This document shows, piece after piece, positions 61,906 through 64,000 of a stretch of 64,000 nt of DNA. Source of the stretch: Bradyrhizobium sp. BR 10289 (GTDB lineage Bacteria; Pseudomonadota; Alphaproteobacteria; Rhizobiales; Xanthobacteraceae). The notes beneath the pieces were generated by a model that searched no databases, was not told the DNA's origin, and saw nothing but the letters and a program-made list of their open reading frames with translations. Made by a program: the position numbers and the translations under genes. How positions within the stretch are numbered: the stretch's first letter is position 1; each line of letters begins with the position of its first letter. The stretch lies in assembly GCF_019455385.1 (NCBI RefSeq), contig NZ_JACOFR010000004.1, positions 1-64,000 on the forward strand, written 5' to 3'.

Positions 61906-62529
61906 TCAGGGCGCAAAGTTGACGCGATAGCCCCAGCAGTCGAGATGATCGGGAATGGCGTTAAAGGCGATGGTCATTCTCTGCTCGCCCTGATTTCTCG
62001 GCACCTCGTGGTAGAGGTAGCTGGGAAACAGCACGAGATCGCCGGGCTCGGCCTCCGGCAGCACGTACTTGCCGGCATTGAAGGGCCCGATCGCGGCGCT
62101 CCGCGTATGATGCCGGAAGGAGAAGTCAAAGCCGCCCGGTGGCCGCACGAAGACCGTCTTGCAGGCCGGATGCGAGGGCGTCAGATAGATGATGCCCGAG
62201 ACGAAACTGTTGGCGTGCGAATGCAGTGTCTGGTTGCCGCCGGTCTCGAGCATGTTGGTCCACATCTCCTTCACGGTCCAGCGCAGCTCCTCGCCGAACA
62301 GAAGGACGCCGAAATCGACCAGCTTGGGAACGGTCAGCTCCGCGATCTGGCGAAACAGCTCGTTGTCCCTGGGGTCGGCCACCTCGGTATGGAAGAGCTG
62401 GCCCGAACGCAGATTACCTTCGATCCGGGTGTTCCGGATCGCCGCCACGGCGGCTTCGTTCAACGACGGCGGCAGCAGCCCGGGCGAGCGCAGCAGGGGA
62501 ATTGGAAAAAGCGGCTCGATCTGATCCAT
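61906..62529 (-). CDS. Putative 2OG-Fe(II) oxygenase (TIGR02466 type)
   Basis: A 207-residue protein of the putative 2-oxoglutarate/Fe(II) oxygenase family. LHSHANSFVSGIIYL provides the HxH-type iron site and YLYHEVPRNQGEQRMTIAFN the distal His and the Arg for 2-oxoglutarate. The N-terminal IEPLFPIPLLRSPGL is typical of the family. The substrate is unknown; relatives hydroxylate amino acids or proteins. The ATG at 62529 is preferred over one 13 codons upstream because it starts the conserved part. It converges on the spermidine-synthase-like gene with a nine-base gap. Confidence 0.82.
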   Translation of the reverse strand: MDQIEPLFPIPLLRSPGLLPPSLNEAAVAAIRNTRIEGNLRSGQLFHTEVADPRDNELFRQIAELTVPKLVDFGVLLFGEELRWTVKEMWTNMLETGGNQTLHSHANSFVSGIIYLTPSHPACKTVFVRPPGGFDFSFRHHTRSAAIGPFNAGKYVLPEAEPGDLVLFPSYLYHEVPRNQGEQRMTIAFNAIPDHLDCWGYRVNFAP

Positions 62530-62630
62530 GTCGCAACGGCTACCTGTTCTTGAAACGCGGGCAGACAATGCCCGGGCAAGGATGACGCTGCGATGACAAC
62601 ATACAGGATCTCCAGAATTCCCGGGTCCTG

Positions 62631-62972
62631 CTACTCGTCGGGTCCAAGCACTTTCAGCGTCTCGCCGGGCCGCAGCTCGTGGCGCCGTTCGCGCACCTCG
62701 TCAGAAGCACGCGCGGCCATGTCCACGCACTCGTCCAACTCGCCGTTGCCGGCTTCGGCCATCGCCTGATGAAGGTGCCGTTCGGCGAAGTAGCGCGAGA
62801 GGTGGTCGACCGGTAATGCCGCCGCCAATGCACGCGCCTGCGCGACCGCAGCGTCGCATTGCTCCCTCGTCGGCTCGTCCGAGGCAGGCACGGCCACATC
62901 GGGAGCGGCCGCGACGCTGCCGAGGCCGGCGAGAAGGCTGAGTGCGCAGAAGGTGATACGAAACAGGTTCAT
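62631..62972 (-). CDS. Small exported hypothetical protein
   Basis: A 113-residue protein with a clear signal peptide (LFRITFCALSLLAGLGSVAA, cleavage near residue 23). A mature helical part of about 90 residues is rich in Ala, Glu and Arg and contains two Cys (REQCDAAVAQ and ELDECVDMAA) that could form a disulfide. Unrecognised family. It follows the partial Asp/His-rich gene on the same strand and may be co-transcribed with it. Confidence 0.7.
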   Translation of the reverse strand: MNLFRITFCALSLLAGLGSVAAAPDVAVPASDEPTREQCDAAVAQARALAAALPVDHLSRYFAERHLHQAMAEAGNGELDECVDMAARASDEVRERRHELRPGETLKVLGPDE

Positions 62973-63062
62973 GTCAGTCGTGTCGGGCGAGAGCCGCCCA
63001 CTTCAGAACGAGTGCGGCAGGACGCACCGATCGGAGCGCCCCGCCGGATGAATCACATCACG

Positions 63063-64000
63063 TCAGTGGTGGTCGTGATGGCCGTCATGGTCATGATCGT
63101 GGTCGTGATCGTTGTCGGCCCGCTGTCCGAGTCGGCGCGCGAGCTCGGCGTTGGTCTCGACCAGGAGCTTCGGCGAATGTTCCGGCCTGATGAAGATCGG
63201 GTTGGCGTAGAACCAGACGTTCGAATAGGCCTGAACGTCGTGGGTCACCTTCTTGGCGCCATTCACGGTCTCCAGATGCGCCGGGCACGCCGGATCGGTG
63301 CAGCTGACCTGCGCATTATTGGCGTCGAGCAGCGGGTTTCCGGCGGTGTCGGAGACGTTCGGAGTGCCGTTCGGAATGTTGGTTCCGCGCGCACGGATGT
63401 AGAACGGCTTGGTGCCCGCGACGAACGTCGTCGTGAACTTCAGGCGCACGCCGTCGCGGTCTCCGTGATGCTCGCGCTTCATCTGCTCGGCGGAGATCTG
63501 CCGTGCGATGATCGCTGACGGATTGTACACGATCGCCGCGCCGGCCGTGCCCGCGGCATTCGCCACCGCATAATTGGGCGCGTCAGGCGCAACGACGCCG
63601 GTGATCTGACCGGTAATCAGATCGACGTGGTCGAGCCTTGGCTTGTTGAGCGGCTGCTTGATCCCCACCGGCACCAGCAGCGGGTTGTCGAATGTATAGG
63701 GGCTGTTGTTCTCTTTCGGAACGGTCAACTCCATCTCGACCGTGATCTTCTCGCCGGGATGGACGACCAGCGTCTCGCCCATGGTCTTCCAGTCGTCGCC
63801 ACGCGTCTTGGCGCGGAACACCAGATCCGGACCGATCAGGTCGGCATTGACCGAGTAGGAGTTGCCCGAACGCATGCCGTCGATGACGTGCTGCGACGAG
63901 AACCGCCCCGCGTTCGGAACATACAGCTTGGTGTACTCGCCCGGGATGAAGTCGGCCGTCGTGAACGAGTCGCGCGCTCCGCCCGCACCACGGCTGTGCC
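63063..64000 (-). CDS. Exported(?) protein with Asp/His-rich C-terminal tail, partial
   Basis: At least 311 residues are visible; the 5' end lies beyond the window, because the frame stays open to position 64000 (HSRGAGGARDSFTTADFIPG in the outer part). The visible part is beta-rich with many Asn and Pro (LTVPKENNSPYTFDNPLLVP, then LDHVDLITGQITGVV). The C-terminus is ADNDHDHDHDHDGHHDHH, a likely metal-binding tail. Two Cys lie at VSCTDPACPAH. I do not recognise the family with confidence; the middle part recalls C-terminal regions of some phosphoesterase-like proteins. Its neighbours suggest a metal-linked locus. Confidence 0.7.
   Translation of the reverse strand, partial: HSRGAGGARDSFTTADFIPGEYTKLYVPNAGRFSSQHVIDGMRSGNSYSVNADLIGPDLVFRAKTRGDDWKTMGETLVVHPGEKITVEMELTVPKENNSPYTFDNPLLVPVGIKQPLNKPRLDHVDLITGQITGVVAPDAPNYAVANAAGTAGAAIVYNPSAIIARQISAEQMKREHHGDRDGVRLKFTTTFVAGTKPFYIRARGTNIPNGTPNVSDTAGNPLLDANNAQVSCTDPACPAHLETVNGAKKVTHDVQAYSNVWFYANPIFIRPEHSPKLLVETNAELARRLGQRADNDHDHDHDHDGHHDHH

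Noticed and set aside
63065-63117. Repeats of GTGATG/GTCATG as a possible tandem-repeat locus or CRISPR
   Set aside because: They are the codons of the Asp/His-rich protein tail; there are no regular spacers.

Overview
The window is high-GC DNA with the gene content and style of an alphaproteobacterium in the Bradyrhizobium/Rhodopseudomonas group. The evidence is Tat-exported TRAP and quinoprotein systems, a PleC/DivJ/PdhS-like kinase behind a CtrA-type box, DUF1289 and DUF6894 proteins, GGAAC-N16-CGTT (EcfG-type) general-stress promoters, and a rhizobial-type intergenic palindrome. The assignment rests on reading alone; no database was used. I found no rRNA, tRNA, insertion sequence, CRISPR array or phage module.

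Layout. 0-12.4 kb holds housekeeping and metabolic genes: an orphan TRAP binding protein with a strong terminator, the Mrp Fe-S carrier, a VOC protein, a 3-hydroxyisobutyrate dehydrogenase-like enzyme, an NhaD antiporter, a cell-cycle-type histidine kinase, an exported aspartic protease, a divergent ureohydrolase/polysaccharide deacetylase pair, and DusA. 12.4-19.9 kb is a stress region: a Zn-alcohol dehydrogenase, a DUF305 membrane protein, a YciE ferritin-like protein, an SDR, a DUF6894 protein, a Crp/Fnr regulator and a phosphodiesterase. Several of these have EcfG-like promoters.

19.9-31.8 kb is a respiratory block. A caa3-type cytochrome c oxidase (subunit II fused to cytochrome c, then I, III, a small membrane protein and CtaG) is followed by a haem-binding protein, a PQQ alcohol dehydrogenase with the lanthanide-type Asp, its XoxJ-like partner, two c-type cytochromes and a membrane PQQ glucose dehydrogenase. 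Together they could pass electrons from periplasmic alcohol and sugar oxidation to oxygen. 31.8-38.5 kb carries a DUF4336-SDR fusion, small proteins, a GH13 enzyme, CsbD, a second Crp/Fnr regulator and a GT9-like transferase.

38.8-54.5 kb is the most interesting part: fifteen genes in two tight operons, nearly all overlapping by 1-13 bases. They encode inositol-phosphate synthase, a histidine phosphatase, a sugar nucleotidyltransferase, a methyltransferase, an apparently circularly permuted GH-A hydrolase, phosphopentomutase, two sugar epimerases, a B12-type radical SAM enzyme with a natural hexahistidine tract, five glycosyltransferases (four CgeB-like) and a UDP-xylose synthase. This looks like a pathway for an uncharacterised inositol- and/or pentose-containing glycan or glycoconjugate. 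Both operons are preceded by the same promoter-like motif.

54.8-64 kb holds a Rieske oxygenase, a GspN-like protein, a TonB-dependent receptor, a spermidine-synthase-like membrane protein, a putative 2OG-Fe(II) oxygenase, a small exported protein, and a partial protein with an Asp/His-rich tail that runs off the window end.
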